Source: Siphonodentalium dalli (lineage: Eukaryota > Mollusca > Scaphopoda > Gadilida > Siphonodentaliidae). Taken from it: a stretch of 64,000 nucleotides of DNA. The notes below the pieces were generated by a model. That model was not told the origin of the DNA and searched no databases. It saw only the letters and a list, made by a program, of their open reading frames with translations. The position numbers and the translations under genes are program-made. This document shows positions 1 to 10,917 of this stretch, in pieces (within the stretch, counting starts at the first letter, position 1; every line of letters starts with the position of its first letter). The DNA lies in contig CP136069.1 in NCBI GenBank assembly GCA_032622095.1, positions 87,878,958-87,942,957 on the forward strand, written 5' to 3'.

Positions 1-1619
1 TGTGTTATGCATCATTCCCTGATCCCCACTCACAAGTTGTCTTTATTACAAACAAAGCATCTGCCATTGACACTACATGAAATCAACACCAATGTGCACC
101 TATTACTAATTGCTCCAAGCACACCATTTCATGAAACATACACGAGATGCAGATGCCTTTGTTGTATGGATGTTAGCTGTGAGTGATGTAATTAGAACGA
201 GGACTAAGCTGGCACGTTTATAAAATCACCACTATATCTGGACATAATTGGGAATTAATTTAGCCATTTTCTTTCGCCATTTGGTCATTTTTTTCGCCAT
301 TTACAATTTATTTTCGCAAATGACTAATAAAATGGCTACCCCTAGCGGGAACAATGAACATCATCATTAAATCGTGTAAGACATAATTGCATCAACCTAC
401 TTATTGTGCAGATAAGAGATGTAAAGATATATATAGGCCTACAAATAGACAAAATTTTCTATTCGCAGTCCAAACTTCCGCAACATATGTTAACTCATCA
501 ACATAGTCCTCTTGATTCCCTGTTGTTTGTCATAAACTCAGGAGTCATGATATATTTCGCTCAGTTTTTAATTCGTGCACCAACTGTACAAAAAAAAAGT
601 ACTATGCAAATTTAAATACAAGTAAGGTACAAAAAATATCTGTTATGTTTTGAAAATGTCAATCCGGGAGATTTTGCGGGAGGTAAGCCCGAATATGTTC
701 ATGCTAAAAAAATAATTTTTATGATTAAGATTACATAGTTTTTTGTGAGTTTCTATTTGTGTTCATTTTACAAACATATAGACCTAAATAAAATATGGTA
801 ATGAATTTCCTGTTTGTAATTGCTGCTGTGAGTGGGAGATACCACTATTTACTGAAGAGAAAGACGCAGACACTATAAACTAAGTGAAAATACTCAGAAT
901 AGATCCAGATATGCACGAAACTGAAAGTACAAAAACTGAATAAACTACAAAATGGACTCGTCTTACAGTTTAACTCCCAAAAGAAATGCATACATTCCAC
1001 AATTTATTAACAAATTTTAAGAAGCAGAAACTTCATTTAAAATAAGTAAAAACGTGCCCGAGTTAAAAAGGTTAAAACCGAACATGGGTGAAAATGAAAG
1101 TATAAAATGACCCGTCCTACAGTTTTACCTGCAAACGAAATTGCCACATTCCGTTCGCAATGCATACCACTAATCCATTACTAAGAAATGTTCATCAATG
1201 AGGCCTAACAATACAGCTGAACACTTGTGATTATACGAATTGTATATTATAACAACACCCTGTATACGTGTGGCTTCACTAGAGTGTGAAAATCAATTAA
1301 TGTTTAATAGTCACAGTTCACCACTTCAATCAGAGGGAACAGCAAAAGTGAATGTTGATGTGTGGGTATTTACGGTACCGGAAATAGGAAATCCCTGTCA
1401 TTTGTGGAATCCCCCTCAATTTAACAAATTTGAAGAAGAAAAAATCGTATTTTTGGATTTCGAATGCAGTGTTTTGCTAAATCCGGGAGAAATTGGGGGT
1501 TATCCATATTTGCGGAATTGCCATGGCAATCTGGGAGTCTCACGAACAATCCGTGAAACTTAACAGCTCTGGTACAGAAGGAGTCCAATTTATTGGAAGG
1601 AAATATTTAGATAATAAAT
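1..1619. other. AT-rich noncoding stretch
   Basis: I see no convincing gene, exon or intact mobile element here. Short open frames (for example 107 codons at 1240-1563) have no recognisable domain. The last eight bases (1612-1619, taataaat) are the left target duplication of the hAT element that follows. Confidence 0.5.
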
Positions 1620-2625
1620 TAGAGGTGCCACGATTATTGATTTTGATAATCGATAATCGGTTGTCAATAATCGACTATAATCGATTAATCGTACCTAATA
1701 ACTTCAGTAGAATATTTCCGTAATATGGCCTATTGGCTGGGGGCTGGTTAACTGCACTGTCGCCGATTGTTTGTGGCATCGGCTGATGCAATTTTTACAT
1801 TAATGTATTGAGTTCTCGGCGATGTTACGATTATAATATTTGTAAGTTCATTTGAACGAACGTAGCAATTAATTTCAGTTACGAATAGCCAAACATACAA
1901 ACAATATAAAACTAGGGATGCACAACGGATGGCCTGAAAAAGTAAACTAAGTTTCATCAAGTATCCAGAGCATGGATAACAATCACAAATGTGTGCTCCC
2001 CCCCCCCCCCCCCCCCCCCCCCACCACTAGCAAATTACAGGACTTAGAACAAGTCAAGTGTTGGATAATATCGAGTTTCATTCAGTATTCGCCACATGAT
2101 ACACAATAACCTGTACTAGTAACATCTAAGGATACTGATTAAAATGTTCCCTGGATTCCAGAGAATGTTAATCAACTCCCCATTGGTCCAATCAGAATCA
2201 AGGGCGAGTGCATTCAATTCATTGAACACGGTGAAAGTCGGCACATTTCAAAGCCAAAGTGCCACCTGTCAAGTATAAATTTATATACAATGACCTGGCC
2301 ATAAATTCAAAGCTGCAGTGCCACCGATTTGTAGAATATACAATAACCCGAACAGTAATCATGTCACATCATCAAATGAACTGCCGAGTGTTTGCAACAC
2401 AAGTTAGATGTACTCATGTTGTCGGAATCTCTTTGATACGCAATCAAAGGTTGTTAACCTTTCGGTTGTAGATTAAACTGTGTAAAACAAACATCGTATT
2501 CAATAATACCCGGCATGTTCCGACGTCCGAAATAAATAACGCAGATTAATCGACTCTGGAAATGGTAATCGATTATCGGCTTTATCAACGGTTCATCGAT
2601 TATACGATTAATCGTGGCACCCCTA
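1620..2625. mobile_element. Nonautonomous hAT-type DNA transposon
   Basis: The left end reads TAGAGGTGCCACGATTA and the reverse complement of the right end reads TAGGGGTGCCACGATTA, 16 of 17 bases matching. The 8-bp direct repeat taataaat lies immediately outside at 1612-1619 and 2626-2633, the duplication length typical of hAT. Both subterminal regions are full of ATCGATTA-type motifs (about 1635-1690 and 2545-2610), as expected of transposase-binding repeats. The 1006-bp element encodes no transposase, so it must have been moved in trans. A C homopolymer lies at 1998-2022. Confidence 0.88.
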
Positions 2626-2634
2626 TAATAAATC

Positions 2635-3104
2635 AACTAGAGGTGTGACTGTCCCAATGGGACTAAGGATACCCACCCCCCCCCATGATGTTTCATGTCA
2701 GTAAACATTTAGTTAAAATAATAAAATACCAGATTCCCATTGCAGGTGCACAAGACCTAACCCCTAACCCTAATATCCTAAACCTATTGACCGAAAAATG
2801 ACGGACAAAATTATGCATGTTGCAAAATGTTCTAAGTTGACAAATGGGAATAGCTCACAAAAAAAAGTCAGACAGACCTCATAATTGCAGGTGCACACAA
2901 GTTGAAAAAGGGGGTAACTCCAGCAAAAAAGTATGACAGACGTGTCATAATCGCAGGTTGCATGGTGGGTTCGATAAAAAAAACGACAGAGAAAAACTAT
3001 GGAGAAGTTTGTGTCCACGGAGGGATGACAGATGGATGACGGATGGAGAAGCTGATTCTAGTATACCACCCCCCCCCCCCCACAACTTTGTTGCAGGGGA
3101 TATA
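2635..3104 (+). mobile_element. Pearl/HINE-like nonautonomous element, copy 1
   Basis: It begins with the same sequence as the copy at 12274 (ctagaggtgtgactgtcccaa here) two bases after the hAT target duplication. It contains two diverged roughly 100-bp internal repeats, a degenerate GATGGATGACGG tract near 3022-3050, and a 3' hairpin (3062-3104, a C run paired with GGGG and ending in TATA). Tandem core, ACGG-type microsatellite and terminal hairpin is the layout of bivalve Pearl elements, which belong with the Helentron-derived HINE/DINE-1 group. No protein is encoded. Confidence 0.6.
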
Positions 3105-3179
3105 ACAAACATCTTATTGAACTTATTATCTGAATATTTCCTAAGGGAAAACAAGTTGTCAATGAGTATTTAGCATAAA

Positions 3180-4317
3180 AAGGGTTAAACAAGGTTTGCT
3201 CATCAAAGATGGCTTAGTCGAGTGTTTTGCCCATAAACGTACATCTGTCTGACCGAGAATCACTAAAAATAGACAAAACTATTAAAGAACCATAACTCAG
3301 AACTAAGAGCCATAAACTCAGGTAAAAATAAGACTGCTGCCAGCTGCTATGTTTTTCATCGAAAAAATTTCAGATTTGATAGCTCGCATCTACAGGCGAT
3401 CCTAAAAGAGCCGGTAAAGTTTAAAAATAAATTTGGGCTGCAAGGTGTGTTGATGGATTCATATTTGTAATCCTACATGGCTGCTGGTAACCATGTTTTT
3501 TAAAAACAAATTTAGGATAAAATGGGAGGCTCCCATCTAGAGGTCACCCCAAAGATCCATATGAAGTTTGGTGACGATTGGATGAGAAATGTGACCTGTA
3601 GTCACACAATGAGTAAAATCCAAGATAGCCGCTCGCAGCCATGTTTTTTAACAGAATTCGAAAAAAAAATGGTAAGCACCCAACTAGAGGTCACCCCGAG
3701 GATCCACATGAAGTTTGGTGATGATCGGATGAGAGATATGCTCTGTACGGTGTGCTAAAGGATTTAGTAATGCAAAGAGTAAAATCCAAGATGGCCACTA
3801 GTGGCCATATGTTTTTCATCTAAAATCATTCAAATTCGATAGATACAATCTAGAGGTGATCCTAAACAAGCTAGTAGTGTTTCAAAACAATTATCCAATA
3901 AATGTGCTCTGTAGGGTGTGCCAAAGGGTAAAATCCAAGATGACTGCTGGCAGCCATGTTTTTCAATCGTTAAAATTTGACAGCTCTCCATCCAGAGGTG
4001 ATCCTAGACTTATACACTGAATATAGTTGAAATCGGTCAAAGTTTGTACGAGTTAGCGATCAAAATCTATAAAAATAGACAAAGTAAATCCCATAATTAT
4101 AGTATAAAGATTGGACAAACCTGGTTTTCGAACTCAAGCTAGATATTGTTGCAACAGACACATATACCAAATATCAATTACATCGGTCGACGTTTGTTTT
4201 AGTTATCACGGTCTCGTGCCCAGCCATATGCCCAGTCGCTCGGATGCCCGCCCGACCGCCCACCTACCGATCTTGCCAAAGCATAAGTTGAGTTTTTTTT
4301 TTAAACTCGACTAAAAA
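3180..4317. repeat. Diverged tandem repeat block with terminal hairpin
   Basis: Several roughly 170-bp units, each carrying a version of taaaatccaagatggc followed by ccatgttttt, recur between about 3500 and 4060 (for example 3615, 3779 and 3931). They are distant relatives of the younger array at 32045-33740. A hairpin (gttgagttt paired with aaactcgac) lies at about 4288-4314. It may be an old Pearl-like element, but the microsatellite is poorly preserved, so orientation is uncertain. Confidence 0.45.
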
Positions 4318-4376
4318 CTACTGGAGGTACTCTCTTGATAAAACCAGCTAAAGTAATGCTAATTGGTATGATTTAA

Positions 4377-4510
4377 CCCTTTGAGTGCCAGGTCCGATTT
4401 TTTGTATCAACCCATATACCCTGTGCCAATGCATTCTCTTATATATGCGAGTCGACCATAGGTCGCCTCGCATATATAAGAGAATGCATTGGCCTAACAA
4501 TTTTTCATCA
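4377..4510. mobile_element. piggyBac-like end with 26-bp perfect palindrome
   Basis: TTAA (4373-4376) is followed by CCCTTTGAGTGCCAGG, the pattern of a piggyBac-type end (TTAA target, CCY terminus). The same left end and the same following sequence (ccctgtgccaatgcattctc) occur in the element at 63335-63573. Here the element carries a perfect inverted repeat, 4426-4451 against 4467-4492. I could not find the opposite TTAA end, so this copy is truncated or diverged. Confidence 0.45.
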
Positions 4511-4867
4511 TTTGTTATTATTTTTTACAATTTTTTACAATTTTAATAATTGTTTCTTATATTCTTTATAACAGGCTTATTTTGTAGGTTTAGGGCCAGG
4601 GAATCTTACGTTTTTCATGGGCATCAAAATTATTACTATGAATACTTGGTGATAGTTTTGAGTTATAACATGCCCTATAACATATGCTTAAGCATACTCA
4701 AACATATTTTATTATCCCTCAGTCAATAAACAAAATACAAATAAAGATAATACAGTTGGTGACATGGATGAGAGGTGATAAAGGGATCGGAGCACAAGTT
4801 ACAGAACTTATGGAAGCTCCTGTCCCTTATATGAACAGATAATTGGTAATAAACTGGACATAGTTAC

Positions 4868-5040
4868 CTGTTGTAAGGCAGTAGACTCCAGCATCCTCAC
4901 TGTGAGTACAATCCTCAACTCCCCATCCTCTGTGTCCACAGTTCGAAATAGACATCTCATATCCGTTGCAAGCAACATTATCCAACCATATTGGACCACT
5001 GCCTTGTCCATAAGATCCACCCGACCTTGCTGAACCAGAA
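4868..5040 (-). CDS. SRCR domain, second-half exon (group A)
   Basis: This 173-nt exon encodes the C-terminal half of a scavenger receptor cysteine-rich domain. Reading on the minus strand, the acceptor is ctctttggtag and the donor is ACAACAG|gtaact. The peptide has [14 protein letters not shown], then [22 protein letters not shown]: the classic second half with four cysteines. It starts in phase 2 (one base completes a codon) and ends in phase 1. It joins in frame to the exon at 6531-6678 across a 1490-bp intron. SRCR domains are extracellular ligand-binding modules of innate immune receptors and secreted or matrix proteins. The rest of the protein, including any signal peptide or membrane segment, is not visible, so the gene cannot be named. 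Confidence 0.9.
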
Positions 5041-5381
5041 CTACCAAAGAGAAAAACCATGGAAAGCAATTAACAAATTTGCCCAGATACACGAATCAGG
5101 TTACCTTCCCTGTGATGGGTCACAAATCCACATTTATCGGGATTCGAATCAGTTTTGCAATCACCGGATGGGTTATGTTGGCCTCATGTGCCAGGGTTTC
5201 TGCTAGGACTTGGGGGAATTATGGTACCCCTATAACAGCTGAGGGAATTCGCAGACCATCAACAAACTGTATATGGATAATAGTATTTACCGATAGTAAA
5301 TCAATTGATAATTTAAATCCAAGTTCTGAATGTCTACGGTAAAATAAGTAGATAAAGTTAAGGAATCGTAATTGTGTTTTA

Positions 5382-5512
5382 CAGTAATGCCCGAAGTATA
5401 TGACCCTGAGAGCTTTCCGATGAATGGCAACAAGCCATAGTTCTGACTAAATCCTGAAAAATTACACATAATTCTGCTGTGGTTAAGGAGTTGATTATTT
5501 AGGGCGTTACTG
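5382..5512. mobile_element. Palindromic TA-flanked MITE, deleted copy (131 bp)
   Basis: CAGTAATGCCC at the left and its diverged complement GGGCGTTACTG at the right are bounded by TA on both sides (5380-5381, 5513-5514). The interior keeps mainly the right arm of the 213-bp family (ttccgatgaatggcaacaag, then ctgctgtggttaaggag). Confidence 0.8.
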
Positions 5513-6306
5513 TAAGGGCGTAGTCATTTAGCACTTCATGTAAACAGACAAAACCATGGATACCATAAATATTACAACAAAACATCAAGTTAAATCGATG
5601 GGTAAAATAAGTGTACAGACAATTTTTTTTATTGCCACCAACAATGGTAGAGGCAATTGTTAAAATTTGCATTCCTATGTCTGGCTTCACTAACATTACA
5701 TTCATGAAAACATGTTATGCCAGGAAATATTTCTGATCACCATTCAGTGGATAACATCTTGACATTTTCTACATAATTATAAATAAGAACCAGTTAGAAC
5801 AGTGTGTTATTTGACAACATAATCACAACGTAACCAGGCAGAATTAATCACATGGCTTTTATCAAAGTCCGCTTCAATATCTTTTAGAATAAGGCAATAA
5901 TTGTTGAAAAAGCATTCTTTTCACGTGAAATGGTTTTACCTGTGATCAATGAGAGTTGGCTGGCAAATAAAATGATCTTCGTTTATCATTCCCTGTTCTG
6001 TTATTTAGTGGCAGATACACATTTGAAGTACTAGTAGGCATTAATCTGTCAGTCGGGTAGGGGAATACATGTCAGAGGGGAAATTTGGGTGTGGGAAAAG
6101 GGATCCTGAAAGAGACCCGCTGCCCCTCTAGAGGAAACACTGGCTATGCACATTATCAACTGAGCCACTTGAGCCCCCAACCTCAATCCCCTCCCAAGGT
6201 GATAAGAAAGATGTCAGGAAATCCAATGTATACCTGTACTTGTATTAGCTTATAGAGCATTCTAATTATCTTTAATTTTTTTCATTTAATTCATCATTAC
6301 TGTATA

Positions 6307-6519
6307 CAGTAATGCCCTAATTAATCGACTGCTTAATCACAGATGAATTATGGGTAACTTTTCAGGATTTAGTCGGAAATATGGCTTGTAGCCATTCATC
6401 GGAAAGCTCTCAGCGAGAGCTTTCCGATGAATGGCAACAGGCCATATTTCCGACTAAATCCTGAAAAGTTACCCCTAATTCTTCTGTGGTTAAGCAGTCG
6501 ATTAATTAGAGCATTACTG
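6307..6519. mobile_element. Palindromic TA-flanked MITE, full-length (213 bp)
   Basis: This is a full-length, near-perfect hairpin. Each arm has cagtaatgccc, a cgactgcttaa-type block, ttttcaggatttagtcggaa, and ccattcatcggaaagc, meeting at a central gctctcagcgagagc. TA dinucleotides flank it (6305-6306, 6520-6521). The TA target and full inverted repeat fit a Tc1/mariner-driven MITE (inference). Its edge is only 12 bases into the intron from the SRCR splice donor at 6530. Confidence 0.88.
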
Positions 6520-6530
6520 TATATGTGTAC

Positions 6531-6678
6531 CTGAATCCCAGCATCCTGCAAATAACTGCAGCATCATTGTTATCCCAGCTGTCATCACAAATTGTACCCC
6601 ACTCTCCTTGGTAGTAAATCTCTACTCGACCATAATTTCTTGCATTTTGACCAGCCAGTCTCACCAGGATCCCAGGAT
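6531..6678 (-). CDS. SRCR domain, first-half exon (group A)
   Basis: This 148-nt exon encodes the N-terminal half of a scavenger receptor cysteine-rich domain. The minus-strand acceptor is tgtttactttcag (polypyrimidine) and the donor is GGATTCAG|gtacac. The peptide runs [20 protein letters not shown], then [25 protein letters not shown], which are the hallmark VRLxG, GRVE, WGTxCDD and CRxLG motifs. It begins in phase 1 and ends in phase 2, exactly matching the 4868-5040 exon. Together the two give six cysteines and lack the extra pair of group B. Group A domains are known to be split over two exons, as here. The exon at 63601-63748 has the same length and phases. Confidence 0.92.
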
Positions 6679-6746
6679 CTGAAAGTAAACAGATATAACA
6701 GAATGTGCATGGCACTGATTCAGAATGGTGCGTTCATTGCTTCATA

Positions 6747-6994
6747 CAGTAATGCCCTAAATAATCGACTCCTTAACTACAGCAGAATTATGGGTAACTT
6801 TTCAGGATATAGCTGGAAATATGGATTGTTGCCATTCATCGGAAACCTCTCAGTGATATAGTAATACCTGAAGTATATGACCCTTTAACCACAGCAGAAT
6901 TATGGGAAATTTTTCAGGATTTAGTCGGAAATATGGCTTGTTGCCATTCATCGAAAAGCTGTGGTTAAAGGGTCATATACTTTGGGCATTACTG
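6747..6994. mobile_element. Composite copy of the palindromic MITE (two nested halves)
   Basis: It starts with CAGTAATGCCCTAAATAATC and ends with GGGCATTACTG, with TA outside both ends. The inside holds one left arm to ccattcatcggaaacctc, then a second start (agtaatacctgaagtatatg), another left-type arm, and a short right end. It looks like one MITE inserted into, or recombined with, another. Confidence 0.75.
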
Positions 6995-7882
6995 TATAAA
7001 TTATCATTTTAATTGAAATTGCCGTGTTACAAATAGATCGGCACATTGAGTGTCATTCAGTTCAGATCAAACTAGAAATTTTTTCCCGATTTTCACCGAT
7101 GTAAGGGTTTGAACCAACAACCAGTCACTAAAGCATACCTATATGCCATATGACATCAGAATACTGACATTGCACCATTCCTTGAACATTGCCCATGAAG
7201 GTTAGGTATGAATGAAAGCTGGGACTGGAATAAATTCAATGTAATTTTATAGAAGAAGTTTATATGTTAAGTCACAATTCTCTCTCTCGATCTCTCTCTC
7301 GATAATATGGACATCCTCTTTAGGTTGGCACCTTACGAGAACCAGCATTGTCCATACATCTGGTTATAACAAGCAATCTAATTGGCTACCATGCCACATT
7401 CAAATATGCATGTCCCCTATCATCCATTGACAGTGGGGTTGATGAAAATATGAGATAAACATTGAGAGTACATGAGGGGTAGGGTTTGAAACAATCTTCT
7501 CAAACAAAAAAATAATTAAAAGTTACTTTCGTTTTCGTTGTACTATAACGCGGTAAGCGAGAATATACGAGACTACATGGGTGCGATTGTTTAGCGTCCG
7601 GTGCAGACACTGTTGTTACGCAATAATATCGCGATAGCTTGGAGTAGCTGCCAATGTGCTGCGGGTAATTAGTCTGGCAATAAATGGTTTGTCACCAAAT
7701 GTTTTAACAAACAAAAGAGCAACATCACTTTATATATAAACTAATATTAACTCTTCCAGATTGTTTTCATATTAGATTACAAACGAGCTTTATGCATGAC
7801 CCCTATATATAGGAAGCCCATTGAATATGGTCATTTATATATGTCTCGGTAAATTGGCGACCATACATTATATATTTTTGAA
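6995..7882. other. Noncoding stretch upstream of the hAT transposase
   Basis: A TCTC microsatellite lies at about 7278-7302. A B-box-like motif (ggttcaaaccc on the minus strand, near 7105-7115) hints at a tRNA-derived SINE, but no matching A box was seen. I could not identify the left terminal inverted repeat of the hAT element. Confidence 0.4.
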
Positions 7883-10800
7883 ATGTCTGATTCTGTGGAA
7901 AGACCGGCAAAACGCCGACGATACGATTCAAAGTTTAAGGACTCGTGGTCCCGTGAAATGACGTGGATAATGCGAATTGATTGCGGAGAGACAATGGCTC
8001 ATTGTAAGGTTTGCAATATCCACTTTTGTATCGGTCACGGCAGCAAAAATGTTGCGACACGACATGGAAATTCAGCACAACACCTACAGTTGAATAAAAA
8101 TGTACAATCATCTGGGCAAATGACAACATTTTTTAAGAAGGCAACACACGATACAGTAGACCAGACGAGGAAGGCTGAAATTCTATTCAGTAATTTTATT
8201 GCTGAACACAACTTGTCATTCTCGGTCGCAGATCATTTCACTAAGTTAGCACCAGTTATGTTTCCGGACAGCGATATCCCAAAGAAGTACAAGTGTGGTA
8301 GAATGAAGACAACGATGATTACCAAAGGTGCAATTTCAACATGTTTAACAAAGCCTGTGATAGAAATGTGCAGAACTCAACCATTTTCTCTGATGATTGA
8401 TGAATCGAATGACAGTGGGTGCAAAAAACATTTTTTTTAATTGTTTATTGGTGAAGTAGATATAACAACAACAAACATGAGACAGACATACATACACACA
8501 AGCATTATATTAACGATACATTGATACATATTATATTCTTGCACTCACTTTTGCACGCTCCCAAGTGAATTTCACTCGGGCTATACTTTCTCACTGGCGA
8601 CATTAATACAATCATGCTTGAATCATATAGTTGTTTTTGGTGTAGTTATTGTAAAGCGATAAATAGTTTGTTTTTCCGTTGGCTATTGGGCGACACAACG
8701 TTTGTGCATTTAATGACGCGTGTCAGTTATACAGTTATATAAAGAGTAAAGTTAGGCGCAGATAAATTCTTGCCGGCTTTTTGATGATCAAGTTAGGAAA
8801 AGATTAATGTAAATTTGAGAGATAGCTCGGGTTCCAGGCTCTATGTATATAATTATATTAATCGGGGTGTATACATGTATATACATATAAATTTGGTTTT
8901 GTTGTGGAATATCAGCAAGTCAATCGGTGTTGTCATTAATAATATTTTCTAAGGGTAGCCATCGATTTTTAAACTCTTGATATCGCATGTTGCTTCTGGA
9001 TGTGTATTTATCGCATTCATATTTGAATTTTAATTCAGCGAGAAATGCCTTTATTGAAAGTTGGATCGGGTCAAATTTAGTCCTATAGATATATTGCTTT
9101 AGCACAAGTAGGAAGTAATTTATGATAGAATTCACTTGGCAATGATTAACGCCAAAAAGCATACTTGGTTTGGTTATGTGTATAGACACTTCATTAATTT
9201 TCAACCAAGACTGAATTTCGGTTATAAACCGATTTGTATATGGGCAGTCCCAGAAAATGTGAGAAATGTTCTCTTGAGTATTTTCGCATCGCTTACATAG
9301 ATCGTCAGCTCTTATGCCTGCTATCTTCAGAAATTTGTTCGTCGATAGGATTCTCGTATTAATTCTAAATTGGAGCCATTGGAGTTTTGTGTCAGGCGTG
9401 GTTGTGAATGGATTGCGAAATATATTGTCCCATGATTGGGAGTCGTCTTTTATTTCCGAATTCCATTTTTTACATGAATTTGTGATTCTTGCTAGGCTTG
9501 CTGATGATTCACAGAAGAAGGCTATCACTCGTTTCATTGACATGCCTATCTGCAATGTGGGTACAGCTGAAGCCATTTTTAATTCAATAGACAGTGTTTT
9601 CAAACAACTGGATATTCCATGGGAAAATGTTGTCAGTTTTACAAGTGACAATTGTTGTGTGATGTTTGGAAAAAACAATTCAGTGTGGACTCGAATTAAG
9701 AAAGTTCAGCCATCAGTGGTCAGCCTTGTGTGCATTTGCCATTTGGCAAATTTGTGCATAAAGAAAGCGATGAAAGAGCAGCCTTTAGGTATAGAGGAAT
9801 TAATTACGGATGTCTATGGTCACTTTAACAAGTCGTCAAAGCGTAGGGAAGCATACAAGGAGTTTCTTGATTTCACAGACACGGAACCACTTAAGATTCT
9901 GAAGCATGTTACGACTAGATGGTTAAGTTTAGAGCGATGCATTCAACAGGTTAAATCAGCAATGGCCAGCATTGGAACTTTACTTTTCGGGATTAGAATT
10001 GGTTACCGATCGCATTCGACGTACGGCATACAGTTTAAAAGACATTGATATGAAGGTGTATTTCTCGTTTCTGTCGTTCATTTTGGACCCTCTCAACGAA
10101 TTCAATACATTGTTACAATCGGACGAATCTATGTTAGGAGTGATGACAAAAGAAATGTGCCGATTGTTGAGGAAGTTTCTCGGAAAGTTTGTGAAATCAG
10201 CGGTGATAAAACAGTTTCCAGACTTGACTGAAGTACCATATACAGATCGATGCAATCAGCATGAAAATGACATAATCGCAATTGGTATCAAAACGAGGCA
10301 GCTCATGGATGAAAACAATGTAACCGACGAAGATATGTGTCATATTTTTGCCACTGTTAGAAAGTTCTATGAAGTAATAGTGGCAAAATGATTGCTAAGT
10401 TTCCTTTCAAGGACACTTTCATCGCAGATATGGCTATCCTAAACCCAAACAGTGAGATCAGAGACACGTTAAACCCAGAAGTGTTAATCAATGTGGCTAC
10501 TCGTTTCAAACTGAAAGTAGATTACGACTTTCTGCAGGACGAGTTCAATGACTTCTCAACGGAAAGTGAACTACCTATATATACGTTCAACATAGAACGT
10601 GATCATGTGGATAACTGGTGGTACAAAGTGATGTATTTGAAAACTGCTAAAGGAAAACCGAGATTTCAACATATCAGTGTCGTAATTAAGTGTCTTCTAA
10701 CTATGCCAAACAGCAATGCCGACTCTGAACGAACTTTCTCTATAGAAAAATACAGCAATCGGCCAGAAATGACCTTAAAAACGACACTGTTTGTGCTCTT

Positions 10801-10917
10801 ATAGCCTGCAAACTAAACAGCAATGGCGACTGTTATGAATTGGATGTAACTAGCAATATGATGAAGCTTTCAAAAACATCACTACTAGTAAGTGAATACA
10901 AAGACGAACATAAATAG
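7883..10917 (+). pseudogene. hAT transposase pseudogene with BED-like zinc finger
   Basis: The ATG at 7883 opens a hAT-superfamily transposase. Residues about 38-67 contain CKVC and a downstream TRHGNSAQHLQ, a BED-like zinc finger. The next block ends at MIDESNDSG. The frame resumes after an insertion, near 9510, with RFIDMPICNVGTAEAI, then SFTSDNCCVMFGKNNSVW, the block around the catalytic aspartate, and VTTRWLSLERC. A change to another frame near 9985 gives FSFLSFILDPLNEFNTLL. Another near 10388 leads to the C-terminal dimerisation block (MPNSNADSERTFS). A last frame change near 10745 continues to TAG at 10915-10917. The interruption and at least three frame changes make it inactive. Relatives include the SCAND3/FAM200/ZMYM6-type hAT proteins. 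Confidence 0.85.
8431..9510 (-). mobile_element. 5'-truncated non-LTR retrotransposon nested in the hAT gene
   Basis: The insertion is antisense to the hAT gene. The T run at 8431-8438 is the complement of its 3' poly(A) tail. Between about 8930 and 9500 the minus strand encodes the C-terminal end of a reverse transcriptase polyprotein: KLQWLQFRINTRILSTNKFL, then a zf-RVT-type segment LCKRCENTQENISHIFWDC, and a tail ending in LPLENIINDNTD. This is typical of CR1/Jockey/Tx1-type elements; the exact clade cannot be fixed. The RT catalytic core is absent. The 5' junction is uncertain by about 20 bases and I saw no clear target duplication. Confidence 0.75.

Larger units (their letters stand above)
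5041..6530 (-). other. Intron within the SRCR domain
   Basis: This is the phase 2 intron that splits the SRCR domain, as is usual for group A SRCR modules. It contains two copies of the palindromic MITE (5382-5512 and 6307-6519). It also holds a possible degenerate tRNA-type A box on the minus strand near 6150-6170 (tggctcagttgataatg), which may mark an old SINE. No other exon was seen. Confidence 0.75.

Noticed and set aside
1240-1563. 107-codon open frame at the left of the window
   Set aside because: No domain, no splice context, and surrounding sequence looks like ordinary intergenic DNA.
2757-2790. Telomere-like (CCCTAA)n tract
   Set aside because: Only a few irregular ccctaa words; too short and impure to be a telomeric repeat.
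5100-5270. Additional SRCR-like exon on the plus strand
   Set aside because: A few cysteines and GY motifs appear, but there is no CDD, CRxLG or WGxxxC pattern and no consistent splice phase.
8920-9678. 252-codon minus-strand frame as one intact gene
   Set aside because: Only the part up to about 9510 is non-LTR coding sequence. The beginning is antisense to the hAT transposase.
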